Part shown: in pieces, positions 12,601-23,991 of the stretch
How positions within the stretch are numbered: the stretch's first letter is position 1
Layout: each line of letters starts with the position of its first letter
Assembly (NCBI GenBank): GCA_015680685.1
Contig: MNCI01014694.1
Coordinates: 1,214,112 to 1,278,111 of the forward strand
Source of the DNA: Gnetum montanum
Lineage: Eukaryota; Streptophyta; Gnetopsida; Gnetales; Gnetaceae
Reading direction: 5' to 3'
DNA length: 64,000 nucleotides
Translations under genes and position numbers: made by a program
The notes under the pieces: model-generated
Databases searched by the model: none
Told to the model about the DNA's origin: nothing
What the model saw: only the letters and a program-made list of their open reading frames with translations

Positions 12601-12699
12601 CCTCACTCATAAAATATTAATCAATTTGGCCTATCTATAATTTCCCTACCTACTATCTTAGATTAAATCAATGTTAGATGCTCATAGTACATCGTAGAA

Positions 12700-14176
12700 A
12701 TCCTCAATGCTAAAACCTTCACTACCAAACCTCTTGTTACCTCAAATTAATGTTAAAACCCTTACCACTAAAACCCCTTGTATGTTTAGGGGTATAAATA
12801 GTTTTATAAGAGTTTGAATTATTTTTTATAGTTTTAATTTTATAGGATGCCTAGGAGATCATTTTAGAACCTTCTAGTTGAGAACTTATTTTTTAAAAGT
12901 AATAATAGATAAGATGTACTTGGTATATGTGATGTCTTATTGTGCATAGGATCAGACATTCGAGATTGTATGTCTTGGGTACTTATAGTTTTATAAAAAT
13001 TTCTTTTATTGTTTGTAGTTTTAATTTTCTAGTATGCCTAGGAGGTGGCTTTAGTATTTTGTAATTGAAAACTTCTGCTTCTTCCATGTAGTTGCTTTTG
13101 TTATTTTTTTAATAATATTTTGGTTCACAATACTTTAATCCTTTGTCTACTAGTTGCTAAATATAGTGGTTGGTTAGTCTCTAAGATCCATATTGTTATC
13201 TTTTAAAAATTTTCTTTGAAGCTTCATCTCTTTTGCATGTGTTACACTTAGGTTTTGTTGTATCTAATTTGATTTCCAAACTCATGTAGCATTCCTTTTA
13301 AGTACTACACATAAATTGTCTCGTTTTTCTCTTGAAACCTTTTTGAAATTAGATATGCATGAATTTGATAGCCTATTTTTGTTAAATATAGATATTCTAT
13401 TATAATAGATATGTGCTCTATTAAGTTGAATTCCATTTTCAAATTCCTTCTAACATGATGTGATTTTTCCTTATTTTCTGTAACTATAGTGGTTTCCTTG
13501 AACTACACGACATTTGTTGTTAGATATAGTTCTTGTATAGCAAAACATGATATTAAAATAGAAATAATTGGTGTTATAATATTAATATTTTTTAAAGTTA
13601 TTTTAAAAAATAAGTTTTAGGAACTTTTGTTAATGATGCTATTGTAAGGGAGCCTTGAACTTTTAGTATTGCAATGATTTCTTCCTTTGTTCTTTTATCT
13701 TTATTTGATGCATCTATTCCAAATGTTTCAAGAAGCTTATCTATATTTTATTGTAGTGAGATTTTATTAAATGTTTTCCTTTTAATTTTTTAAAAATAAA
13801 TGAAATATTGTTAGTAGTTTGTAAAACATTATCTACTTAACGAAATCTTCATAGTTGATATTTTCATAGTTTGTGGTTGTTATAGATTTTTCACTCATTG
13901 CATTATCAAATCCACCAATTGGAGTATGTTTTTCCTATATTTGCAAATCAAAGAAAATTAACAAATAGAAGCTAGATAAGAAGAATAGAATTGTAACATG
14001 TCTATAATGTCATTTTGTATAACTTATTAGATATTATTAGAGTATAATGTGTCTAAAGTTTGAAAGTGAAAAAATTTTACTAAACATACGTATGGAATAA
14101 TGAAACTAGTATATAATATGTAGAAAATGTATTTTCATTTGTACCTGATTAATCATTGGTACCCTATGATATATTT
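12700..14176. other. Repeat remnants with coding-like minus-strand stretches
   Basis: A ~200 bp tandem duplication occupies about 12785-13100 (shared TAGTTTTAATTTT...AGGATGCCTAGGAG). On the minus strand, 13960-13000 reads in pieces with amino-acid composition like a coding region (for example IGGFDNAMSEKSITTTNYEN near 13910 and KEEIIAILKVQGSLTIASL near 13700), but I recognise no family. It could be more of the LINE's 5' part or another dead gene. Confidence 0.35.
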
Positions 14177-14489
14177 TGATGAGTGGTGAGGTACCCCTTA
14201 CACCCAACCATATGAATCACAAGCATTCATGCATGATCTGATCAAATTTCATGGATGAGACTAGTTGTGGCATCTAGATCACTATGTCTTGATCGCAGTT
14301 CGCTATCTTCTCACTTGGACTAGTGGTAGCTTGTCATGTATCATTTAGTCCAAAGTAAGGCATATGATAATTCATGTTCTTCGACCTTATGCTACTCCTA
14401 ATGATAATCAAGGAATCAATTATTTAAGTTAATAAACAAATAAAGTAAAGTCTAAACTAGCGTACGTGTGATGAGTATCTATTCCTAAC
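14177..14489 (-). repeat. Element D 3' LTR, outer segment
   Basis: Homologous to 28653-28970 of D's other LTR; interrupted at TTCCTAAC by element C. The other half resumes at 20670. Confidence 0.85.
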
Positions 14490-15256
14490 TGATGAGTGGC
14501 GAGGTACCCCTACACTCAACCATACGAATACGAGCATTTCACGGGTGATCTGGTCAAACTCCAAGGACTAAGTGCTTACGCGTGTTAATGGAACACTCAA
14601 GGTTAATCAATCATTGTCTTCCCAAACTTACTTGTATTGTCACAGTTGTATGGTTAAGTAAGCTTGAGGTATGTGATTTTTATAGCTTTTTGTCTTTTTA
14701 TGTCTTATGCTAATAAAGGAAAGGAGAGAGAACTAAGTGACTAACTTACACTAATTATTCACTAACTAATTTATAAATGTTCCTAACACTAGTATCTATT
14801 CCCACTTGTCGTACACATCCTGAACTAGTGCATTACTGCTGGGATTACCAAATGCTAATCGTTACTGGGTTACCAAGCTCTACACACATGCTTGAAGCAA
14901 TTGTACTAAATGTATTTAACTAAGGGTGTTGAAGGTTGAGAAAGATATTAATTAACTAGAAAAGCATTTGAACATTCAATAATAATTAATTACTATTTAG
15001 CTTAATCTATATGCTGCAAAGTTTATCATAAAGTTCGTCTTTATTGCAGTACACAAATGTGTGCTCAGGTACAAATTGCTTGAATAAAGATCTATTCACT
15101 CTATGACTCCTACTATGGGCACATAGAAATTATTCTAACTCTGGACTAATGAAACTACATGAGTTTGGCTAAGGGTCTAAGTCTTACTATCTTGAACAAA
15201 GGAAACTGCCTCTTATTTATACAAGATGAGGCAGGACGCAATATCACGGCTCATCA
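14490..15256 (-). repeat. Element C 3' LTR
   Basis: 767 bp, same length as its partner. The sense-strand TATA box (complement at 15214-15221) lies only ~36 bp from the LTR start, so U3 is extremely short. Confidence 0.9.
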
Positions 15257-15275
15257 TATCCCCATGACTGAATGA
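15257..15275 (-). other. Polypurine tract of C
   Basis: Complement of TATCCCCATGACTGAATGA, directly adjacent to the 3' LTR, matching the PPT position in the other elements. Confidence 0.65.
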
Positions 15276-16818
15276 AAACTCGTCCTCAAGTTCCTTACAA
15301 AATACTGGGAAGGTATGGGATTATTGACTTGAATGACAACTAATGGTGAATGGGATGACATGTGAATGGATCAATCATTACAAAACATGACAATATTAGT
15401 GTTCATGAGTACAAGAATGAACACTATACACAATTGACATCCAGCCTTGTTTGGCAGCTGAGAGAGAAGAGAGAGAGAGAAAAGAAGAAGACATGTTGCT
15501 GTTGATGCCAGGATTGTGCTTTCCATTGTCCATCTATAACCATGCCATCAGTCTTGTTCCTTGCACAATTGTTCCAGCACTAGTCCATCCTAAGTGTTTC
15601 CTCTAGATCTAATCCATTATTGTATGATTGCCATTTGCACACACAACATAGTCACATATGTGCAAGGATAAGTAAATCACAATACAGTTGATACCTTGCC
15701 TCGGTGTAAGGTCCATTGGATGAGTTGTGATATGGCTAATACAGATTCTAGAGATATAACACTGGTGACTACCTAGGGTATAGGGGTTAGGAAAATTGAA
15801 AAAATTGGACCAGGGCCCCCATGACTAAGAGCAATCCTCCAATAGCGATAGAATGGAAAAATATAAGGAATAAGAAAGATGGAGAAAAAGAAATAACGAA
15901 AACATTGATAAAATGGATGTCAGAGATGGAAATGAATAAAACAAATGTTGATTGCAGCAATGTTTAAGAGTTAATTTATGCACCAAATAGGAATGCCAGT
16001 GGGTCCTCCCCAAAGTAGGCTCATGCCCTTTATGCCCTGACAATCCCACATTCAAAGAGTTTGTAGGCTCCAGGAATGTCATTTAGAAGTAAGAGTTAAA
16101 GTCTTAACCACAAGAATTCACCAAAAAGAAAATAATGCATCAACCAAAATATAGACTACTAATACAATAGGTAATGAGGTGAAAAATCGAGAAAGAATGA
16201 TGAGGAGAAGAGAATGGAATGGAGTCCCAAGAACAAGGTGGTGTATAGCCCCTTATGTATGTATGGTTAATGTGATTGAGTAGATCTCATTCCAAATCCA
16301 GCTTAAAACAATCCACCTCTAGTGACTTCGCATTAATACACTTGGCCAATCCATCCACTTGAAGTAACAGGAATGCTTCGGCCAAAGAGTCACCACCATT
16401 CCAAGAAAATAAGAAAGGGGAAAGTAGGAAGTGACAGAGAACCTTAGTTAGAGGGAACATGTTTGTTTAGTTCCATAACCAGTGCTTGTAGCCCAAATAA
16501 TTATTTTGTCTAAGGGGTGTGCTTTGAATTCTCACTATTTTTTTTCGTGAGAACCACACCATGCAAAGACTTATTATTATTTTTATTGGCTTAGCTTCCC
16601 AATAATGGAGCAATGTCGGAATGGTAAGGAAAACTCAAGAAGAAAACATCCAAACACCCAAGAAAATAACCAGCACAAATGCATCAAATCCCCTTAAAGT
16701 CACACCCTTTTCAGTCCTTGAGTCCTTCCTCAGTTTGAGAAATGCCTAGTTACCAATTCGTTAATAGTTTTATTATGAAGAAAGGGACCATACAATTCCA
16801 AGCCAAGAGAGACCATAG
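15276..16818 (-). other. Noncoding 3' spacer of C
   Basis: Colinear with A 36958-38550. Contains the conserved island (about 15985-16050, complement of a GGGGAGGACCCACTGGCAT-like core) and a block with AAGGGGTGTGCTTTGAATTC also found in A and B. Minus-strand frame 16082-15825 overlaps the island and has no recognisable protein. Confidence 0.6.
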
Positions 16819-17421
16819 NNNNNNNNNNNNNNNNNNNNNNNNNNNNNNNNNNNNNNNNNNNNNNNNNNNNNNNNNNNNNNNNNNNNNNNNNNNNNNNNNN
16901 NNNNNNNNNNNNNNNNNNNNNNNNNNNNNNNNNNNNNNNNNNNNNNNNNNNNNNNNNNNNNNNNNNNNNNNNNNNNNNNNNNNNNNNNNNNNNNNNNNNN
17001 NNNNNNNNNNNNNNNNNNNNNNNNNNNNNNNNNNNNNNNNNNNNNNNNNNNNNNNNNNNNNNNNNNNNNNNNNNNNNNNNNNNNNNNNNNNNNNNNNNNN
17101 NNNNNNNNNNNNNNNNNNNNNNNNNNNNNNNNNNNNNNNNNNNNNNNNNNNNNNNNNNNNNNNNNNNNNNNNNNNNNNNNNNNNNNNNNNNNNNNNNNNN
17201 NNNNNNNNNNNNNNNNNNNNNNNNNNNNNNNNNNNNNNNNNNNNNNNNNNNNNNNNNNNNNNNNNNNNNNNNNNNNNNNNNNNNNNNNNNNNNNNNNNNN
17301 NNNNNNNNNNNNNNNNNNNNNNNNNNNNNNNNNNNNNNNNNNNNNNNNNNNNNNNNNNNNNNNNNNNNNNNNNNNNNNNNNNNNNNNNNNNNNNNNNNNN
17401 NNNNNNNNNNNNNNNNNNNNN
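16819..17421. other. Assembly gap (603 N)
   Basis: Left edge corresponds to A near 38550 (just after integrase) and right edge to A near 42287 (protease). In A the interval is ~3.7 kb and holds RT, RNase H and integrase, so the true length here is uncertain. Confidence 0.95.
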
Positions 17422-17640
17422 CTCTAGGTGAATATTATTCTTCCTTAATGAAGGTAGGTTCTAGGCTTTATACATTTCTTGTGATATTAAGTTGACTCCA
17501 AAAATTGAATCTAGAAGAGCTTTGCATGGCTCATTCCCAGCGATTTGGAGATAGATTAGGGGGCTTCCAGGATCAAAAAATTTCCTGGGAAGGTGGCCAA
17601 CCTTAATCTAGTCAGTTATGACATGTGTTAACATAATTGT
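17422..17640 (-). pseudogene. Protease start of element C
   Basis: Encodes GNEPCKALLDS followed by IFGVNL. This is the retropepsin active-site region; family members have Asp-Ser-Gly, here the Gly position reads Ile. Cut off by the gap. Confidence 0.65.
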
Positions 17641-19754
17641 ATGCATTTAGCTTGGTGGTTGGTTTGAAGGGAGCTCTGAAGCCTTATTTGATGGGGAGGC
17701 ATTCAGAGGTTCAACCACTTGTGGTTGTGAGGGCTTGGTTGGACTGTTGGTTCTAAAGAAAGGTCTTTTCTTCATACAGTTGTTAACACCAATAGTGGGT
17801 TGAAGATTCACAACCCTCGTGGCATTACATTGCTGTAGTTGAGTAGGGAGTTCCCCTTGCATTGCTGGAGTGGGTGGTAGTGGAGTTATTGATGTGAGAG
17901 TTGCAGATGGATTTCAAGGATGGTATGTTTGTGGGTTATCTCCCCTAGGAGAAGGAGTTCTATAATACTCACGAGCTTGGTAGTGATGTTGTGATGTAAC
18001 GTGACTAACAAAGTCACGTGGAGAGATTAGATGCTGCACGTAGTAGCCATATGGGTCCGATTACCGATAGGGGTATTGTTGCCTTGGTGGTGGTATCCCC
18101 CATGACTGTGGGTATTACCACTATTGATGTTGGTCAACAGGTTGTGGTGGAGTTCCACTTGGATAATATGTTGAAGGTTGGTGAAACTACCTTGGGTTAC
18201 CTTGGGGATAAGGTAACCATCGGGGTGCTTGCCAATTATTAAGTCGTGGGTTGAGTGCATACACCCTAGACTCTTGTAGATGTGAGATCACTGGGCAACA
18301 TCCCTTAGGATGGTCATATTAGCATATTTCACATCCACCATCATTATCCATGTTTGAATCCACAACCTCTTCTATGATGGCCGTTTTACCCTTACCCTTG
18401 TTACATGCATTCTCTACTTCTCTCTTTTTCTTTTTCTCATGGTCACTACCTCACTCCCTAGACTCCTCTACAATTTTAAGAATAGTTTCAAACCTACTAT
18501 CCAAAAATTCCCACATTTGGTCTACCTTTTTCGATACTTTAGTTGTTAACTTTTGGAGTAGCAAAGTTTTCCTATTCACCATCTCTTCGAGTGATGACTC
18601 TTCTTCCTCCTCACAAAATCTCACTCCTCTTTTGCAGAGGGAAGGATCTCAGTTGTATTCTTCCACACTTTCTCTCTTTTGTAGCTCACCTTCTTCTTTG
18701 GCTACTTGCTCTAGCAATCTATGAATTTGATGAGACTGAAACTCTGATAATTTTCCTTGGGCATATGTTCCAAGGGTTCTTCTTATTTCTTCTGCAAGGC
18801 ACATGCATCATGGAATTCTTGTAAATGATTTTAAGGATCAGCGTTGTATCCCCCTTCAAATAGTGGGATGTTTTTCATGTCTAACCTCTTGACCCTACTA
18901 TCCTTTTGGTGCCTTGTTGGAACTCTTATAGCCTCCGTTATATCTAGCATGCTTCTAGTTGTGAGTAGGGGTTCTTCATGATCATCTCATTCATAGCATC
19001 TATGGTGTCTACGCGGTTCCCTACTCTCCCTTCTTCTATGCCTTGATTCCTTAGAGTGCCCTCGTCCTCATTCTCAACTATCTTGTAGGTGTTTTTCATT
19101 TTGTTTTCCCTTATCCCATGATCGGTTTCCCTATGAATGCGTCCAGACACTGAAGGAAAGGGTGAAGGTGATGATGAAGGTGAAGAAGAAGGAGAACACT
19201 TCGTGTTCATGGGTATTAGAACCAAGGTTGTGAATAGTGGAGTGAAGGTTCTAATACACCACCTCCTGACCATCGTTAGGAGGAGGAACATCGTTTTGTG
19301 GAGAACCTATTAAAGAAGGTTCACCACCCTCAATTTTTCTCAAAACATGTAGAGCGTTATGGGGCCATTTACCCTTCAAGGATGTATGGTATCTCTCTTG
19401 TTGTAAGTCCCTTTGACGTTGCAGTTCTATGGGATGATAATTCCTTGTGTCATGATCGCATACAACATATTCCACATATAAAAGTAGCATGCCTATTCAT
19501 GTGAGAGCATGAAGGAGCATGTTGGGGATTGATCGGTCTAGAGGCAATACTATGTTACCCTCCAAGTCTCTCCAATATAGTTGTTCATCTTGGTGAAGAA
19601 TAAAGGTGAAATTGGGTACATACTCATCGTGATGAGTATATACCACATGAAACTATTGAGGAACTTGCGGATCTTGGTTACGCGTATTATGCCATTGACT
19701 GCCTCTTGTGTTAGTCCTAGGTGATGAAGTTCTCTTATGCAAAGAAGAAGACAT
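17641..19754 (-). pseudogene. gag of element C
   Basis: Begins at the ATG complement near 19754 (MSSSLHKRTSSPR), like MSSS/MSSF in B and A. Homologous blocks follow in order: the TGDL-like leader, a Ser/Pro/His-rich basic stretch, the capsid-like region, a charged helical region near 18730-18480, a knuckle region near 18330-18290, and the proline-rich C-terminus with NCMKKRPFFRTN (about 17770). Frames are broken repeatedly. Makes the particle core in active relatives. Confidence 0.75.
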
Positions 19755-19878
19755 TTTGTCTTGTTTAGTGTGTGATTTACCATTGTCTTATCTTGCTTTG
19801 ATTAACCTAAGGGTTTGTTCTAATGTTCCAATGATATGAATGAGTTCCTATGTTCTACGTAGTGCACAAAAAACTAAG

Positions 19879-19896
19879 TCCCCAGCAACGGCACCA
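19879..19896 (-). other. Primer binding site of C (tRNA-Asp type)
   Basis: Complement of TCCCCAGCAACGGCACCA; 16 of 18 positions match the tRNA-Asp 3' end, the best preserved PBS in the window. One base separates it from the LTR. Confidence 0.85.
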
Positions 19897-19897
19897 A

Positions 19898-20664
19898 TGA
19901 TGAGTGGTGAGTTACCCCTACACTCAACCATATGAATACGAGCGTTTCATGTGTGATCTAATCGAACTCTAAGGACTAAGTGCTTACGTGCCTTAATGGA
20001 ACACTCAGGGTTAATCAATTGTTGTGTTCCCAAACTTACTTGTATTGTCACAGTTGTATGGTTAAGTAAGCTTGAGGTATGTGATTTTTATAGCTTTTTG
20101 TCTTTTTATGTCTTATGCTAATAAAGGGAAGGAGAGAGAACTAAGTGACTAGCTCACACTAATTATTCACTAACTAAGTTCTAAATGTTCCTAACACTAG
20201 TATCCATTCCCACTTGCTGTACACATCCTAAACCAGTGCAACGTTGCTGGGATTACCAAACGCTAATCATTACTGGGTTACCAGGTGCTACACACATGCT
20301 CGAAGCAGTCGTACTAAATGTATTTAACTAAGGGGGTTGAAGGTTGAGAAAGATATTAATTAACTAGAAAAGTATTTGAACATTCAACAATAATTAATTA
20401 CTATTTAGCTTAATCTGTATGCTACAAGGTTTATCATAAAGTTCATCTTTATTGCCATACACAAATGTATGCTCAAGTACAAATTGCTCAAATAAAGATC
20501 TGTTCACTCTATGACTCCTACTGTGGACACATAGAAATTATTCTAACTCTGGACTAATGAAATTGCAAGAGTTTGACTAAGGGTCTAAGTCTTACTATCT
20601 TGAACAAAGGGCGCTACCTCTTATTTATAGAAGATGAGGCAAGATTTGATATCGCGGCTCATCA
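19898..20664 (-). repeat. Element C 5' LTR
   Basis: 767 bp, TG...CA ends on the sense strand; TATA complement at 20622-20629. Confidence 0.9.
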
Positions 20665-20669
20665 CTAAC

Positions 20670-21200
20670 CTTCCGTACATGCCTTGGACTTCACATAACT
20701 ACCACTAGGATTATCAAGTGTACTATCATTGGGCGTACTAAATGATAACACTATTAGATTTCCATGTAATTACACTTAAGCACTCGTGATTAGTCGTACT
20801 TATTTTTCTTAATGATAGAAACAATAAAGAGTAATAATTGATAACATTAACTAAGAAAAACAATAAGCATTTAAGTAATTGAAAATAATAATAAAGCTAA
20901 GCAGATGCTATAATGATGAAAGTAATCTCGATCTTTATTTGTGAACATGTAACATGTCCAAGCATGTCAAACTTGAATAAGGATATCATACAATCACTTA
21001 ACATCACATCGCGAGCATGCACTAGAAAAAAAATTAACAAAACTTCTCTACTTCTAATTCTTTCTACTACTACTAACTATGCACCCAAGTGTGGTATTTA
21101 TAAGCTAGCATAGAAGAGACAATATCATATCCTTGGCATTGGAGGTTATGCCCTAATATCTGATACCTAATATTGAAGCCCTATAAAACATGACTCATCA
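20670..21200 (-). repeat. Element D 3' LTR, inner segment
   Basis: Continues D's 3' LTR after the C insertion and ends ACTCATCA. Includes the sense TATA box complement (TATTTATA near 21097-21104) and GATATT/AATATC palindromes upstream of it. Confidence 0.85.
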
Positions 21201-21219
21201 TACCCCCACAACTGAATGA
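21201..21219 (-). other. Polypurine tract of D
   Basis: Complement of TACCCCCACAACTGAATGA, directly inside the 3' LTR. Confidence 0.7.
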
Positions 21220-21608
21220 AAACTCATCCTCGAGTTAAAAAAATGAGGAATAAGTTCTTAAAAAATATTGGAAATGTATGGGATTATTGACTAACTTAAA
21301 TAAACACACAAACTAACTCTTCCATGCTACAATGGTGTTTGAAAAAAATGGACACAACACGACAAAAAAAATTAGTGAACCTCATGTAGTTCTCAGAGGC
21401 AATGGCTCTTCCATTGGTTACTTCCCTTTGTTGTCAAGCTTCTGAAATTTGTAGTGATTTAAGAGAACCTACAACTTCTCCTCCTCCATTCTCAAGTCAT
21501 GCACCATCAAGGTTGATGATCCAATGTGTGCTAGAACTAGTACATCCCACAAACATGGTAGCTGCAGGAACATTTGATTCACCTTCACATACAACGTCGT
21601 GAACTATC
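21220..21608. other. Short spacer between additional ORF and PPT of D
   Basis: No recognisable feature; the plus-strand frame at 21402-21602 is not related to any neighbour. Confidence 0.4.
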
Positions 21609-23991
21609 ATCGTTCCTCTTCAAAAGACTTGGCCTTTTCTCTTAATTTATGATAATCTGTTAATCTCTTAGCCAAGTCCAAGGCTACATCTATTTGCCTA
21701 TGGTAGTAAGCCTTAATTGTTTTTAATTCTAAGTTTGCCACATAGAGTTTTTGTAGAACATCTTTCCTATCTGCAAACTCTTTTTCATATAAGGCATAGG
21801 TGGTTGCTACTTGTTGTTCCAATTCATTTCTAGGTCAACCTATTGTTAACATGGCAAGGTTAGCGTAGTGAAGGTTAACTAACTTCATGTACTCTTTCAA
21901 ATCTTCAAGCTCAAGGTCCTTATTCTTTACTTCTGCTTGGTAGACTAGGGCATAGCTATTCAAGATGGGCTACCAATTAGGATTTTGAGCTAACATGGAA
22001 CTGATGTTAGCCTTTGCCATCTAGATTTATTTTTCATTAATCTATTTGTACATGCCAATCTAGTCTTGAAAGTGTTCTTTTAATTTCTCATGCTTCTTGA
22101 CCTCGTTCTGCCACACACTTATCTCAATTGCAGAATTTTGGTGTATTGCATCCACCTCCTCTATTGAGAGGATTCAATTCTCTTTAGCTAATCTACTAAT
22201 GTCCTAGTTGACCCTCACTAGTTGCTCCCTCAACTAGTGGATACTTTCTTCTAAAATGTTCTTCTACTTTTCAATGGTGGGCATACACTTTGACTTCAAT
22301 AGTTGAGGCATTCCAGACCACTTTCTCCTTTTCTTGTTTAGCAGCTTTATTCTGTTCAATCAATTAGCGTAGTTGCTCTATTCAAAATTGTTCCAACTAG
22401 TCAAACATCACAAATTGGAAAGGGTCCCTTATTTCGATTCTCAAGATGATGAGCTCTTGTTGCAATCTATACACCTCTGCTTCTGCATGTTCTTCCCTAG
22501 TCTTTGCCATAATTAGTTTTCCTTTTATGGCTATGAGGTCAAATTGTACTGTAGTGACATCACTAGGGATGTCAAAAAGTGTTGTCATAACTTGCCCAAT
22601 CTGTAGCAATATGTCAAGTACATCCTCATGATCCATAGAATTCATCGAAGTCCTAGCTAACATTTGTGTATCTCTGGTTCTAGTTAAGTCCACCAAGGAC
22701 AACAAGCACATTAAAGAATTCTTTAATGTGGTCTATGATAACTTTTGCTATGCGTGTTTCATATTGGTGTTGCATGATCAAGACTATGAGACCTTCTTCC
22801 TTTTCAAGCATCACTTGGAAAGATGTGGCATTTCCAAAGATCTATTGTGACCACTAGGCTTCTTCTCCTAATTTCAAAGAAATTTGTTCCCTTGATGGAT
22901 CATTTATGACTTCGAAGAGGTTGGATTCATCCCTACTTCCCTGGGCTAGAGTTTTAGCTATTCATTGCAAATGGATCATTGTGAGCCTATAATCTTATGG
23001 TGGTGGTAGTGGAACTTGTAGCTCTAGCTCTTTTTCTAGTTCTTATTCTTATTCGTCACCAAGGTCTTTCCTTGGTGCTACTGGTTTGAGCAACTTAGAG
23101 AAAGAAGCATTTTGAGCCCTCTTAGGAACATCATTGGTGTAACCTAGGATTCTGGCATGCTTGCACAACTTTCTAATTAGGCAAGGAAATGGAAGTGTCG
23201 GCATCCTTGCGTTTCTTTCCTTGAACAGCCTTTGAATCTCCATGAAGTACAATTGGGCAAGGTTGGAATTGTATTTGCCCATCAAGATTGCACTTCCTTT
23301 GGCTACATAGGTTGATATCCTATTGAGCCCTTTAGTAAGGAAGAGCTGATATGTGTCAATTTTGAAATAAATCCTCTTTTAGAGTCAACTCACTATATAT
23401 TTTATTTTCTTTGTTATATGCTTACTTCAACCATAACTTCTTGGTTTCTACATTAGACCTTGTGGATAGATGTGCTACCTTAGCCTTCACATTTGGTATG
23501 TTTAGAGCCTCTGCAATGGCCTTGACTAAAAAAGAAATAGAGAGTCCACCAATGTTGATAGTTTTGCCCTCTTCTTTATTATGCTAGAATTGGTACATCT
23601 CATCGAGGTATCATTCCACACTTTCAGAGAGGATGTGCCATAGAGGTGATGCCTAAATTTGAGTTCTAACTTCCTTAGGGAAAAACATCGTGAATGGCTC
23701 AAAGTTCATTTCCACGATGATTGTGGTCAACATGGATTACTCCTGGATGGATTTTAGGTATTCTTAGAACAACATGAAACATTGTCCTTACACTTGAGCC
23801 TATGGTTCTACAAATTTTTCTTGAATCAATTGCCCTGTAGTAGGAGCCTCTTGATGGATGCTAAATGATTGGGCCTCTTGTTCTTCATGCTCGGCCGATG
23901 GACCTTATTCTCCTAACTAGCCTCTACCACCTCTTGGGTGTTTGCTTGCACCCTGAAAAGGTGCTTCTTATCCTCTTCTCTGTGGGGCCAT
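21609..23991 (-). pseudogene. Additional large ORF of the D/E family (unknown function)
   Basis: About 795 codons between gag and the 3' LTR, the position of env-like genes in Athila elements. Starts MAPQRRG at 23991 with an Arg/Gly-rich N-terminus. The middle contains IIVEMNFEPFTMFFPKEVRT, GGLSISFLVKAIAEALNIP, NSNLAQLYFMEIQRLF and PTLPFPCLIRKLCKHARI. The last two resemble the 'putative plant transposon protein' domain found beside plant gypsy elements, but I could not verify this. The C-terminal third is charged and probably coiled coil (for example VYRLQQELIILRIEI near 22450 and ALYEKEFADRKDVLQKLY near 21760). I see no signal peptide or membrane segment, so it is not a typical envelope. About a dozen stops, mostly at expected Gln/Trp codons, with few frameshifts. 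Confidence 0.7.

Larger units (their letters stand above)
8583..12700 (-). mobile_element. LINE retrotransposon with decayed ORF1 and ORF2
   Basis: On the minus strand an ORF1-like block (about 12600-11770) precedes an ORF2 with an APE-type endonuclease and a reverse transcriptase. The 3' end near 8583 reads as an A/T-rich tail (AATAAAGC...TTTCATTTTATTTC on the sense strand). RT motifs (GVKQGYPLSP, a YADD-type box, GLQMNIDKTK) look closer to jockey/I/RTE-style LINEs than to the L1 type seen at 51-63 kb, but this is a judgement by eye. Ends are approximate. Confidence 0.75.
14490..20664 (-). mobile_element. Element C: Athila-like LTR retrotransposon nested in D's LTR
   Basis: Two LTRs of exactly 767 bp (14490-15256 and 19898-20664) and a perfect 5-bp target duplication CTAAC (14485-14489, 20665-20669). 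The uninterrupted target is visible in D's other LTR near 28966-28972. Contains PBS, gag, the start of protease, an assembly gap and the 3' spacer. C is younger than D by nesting. Confidence 0.9.

Noticed and set aside
16742-17431. 229-codon plus-strand frame
   Set aside because: It is open only because it crosses the N gap; the real residues at either end are antisense to element C.
18018-19504. Several plus-strand frames of 60-124 codons
   Set aside because: Antisense to the gag of element C; no conserved product.
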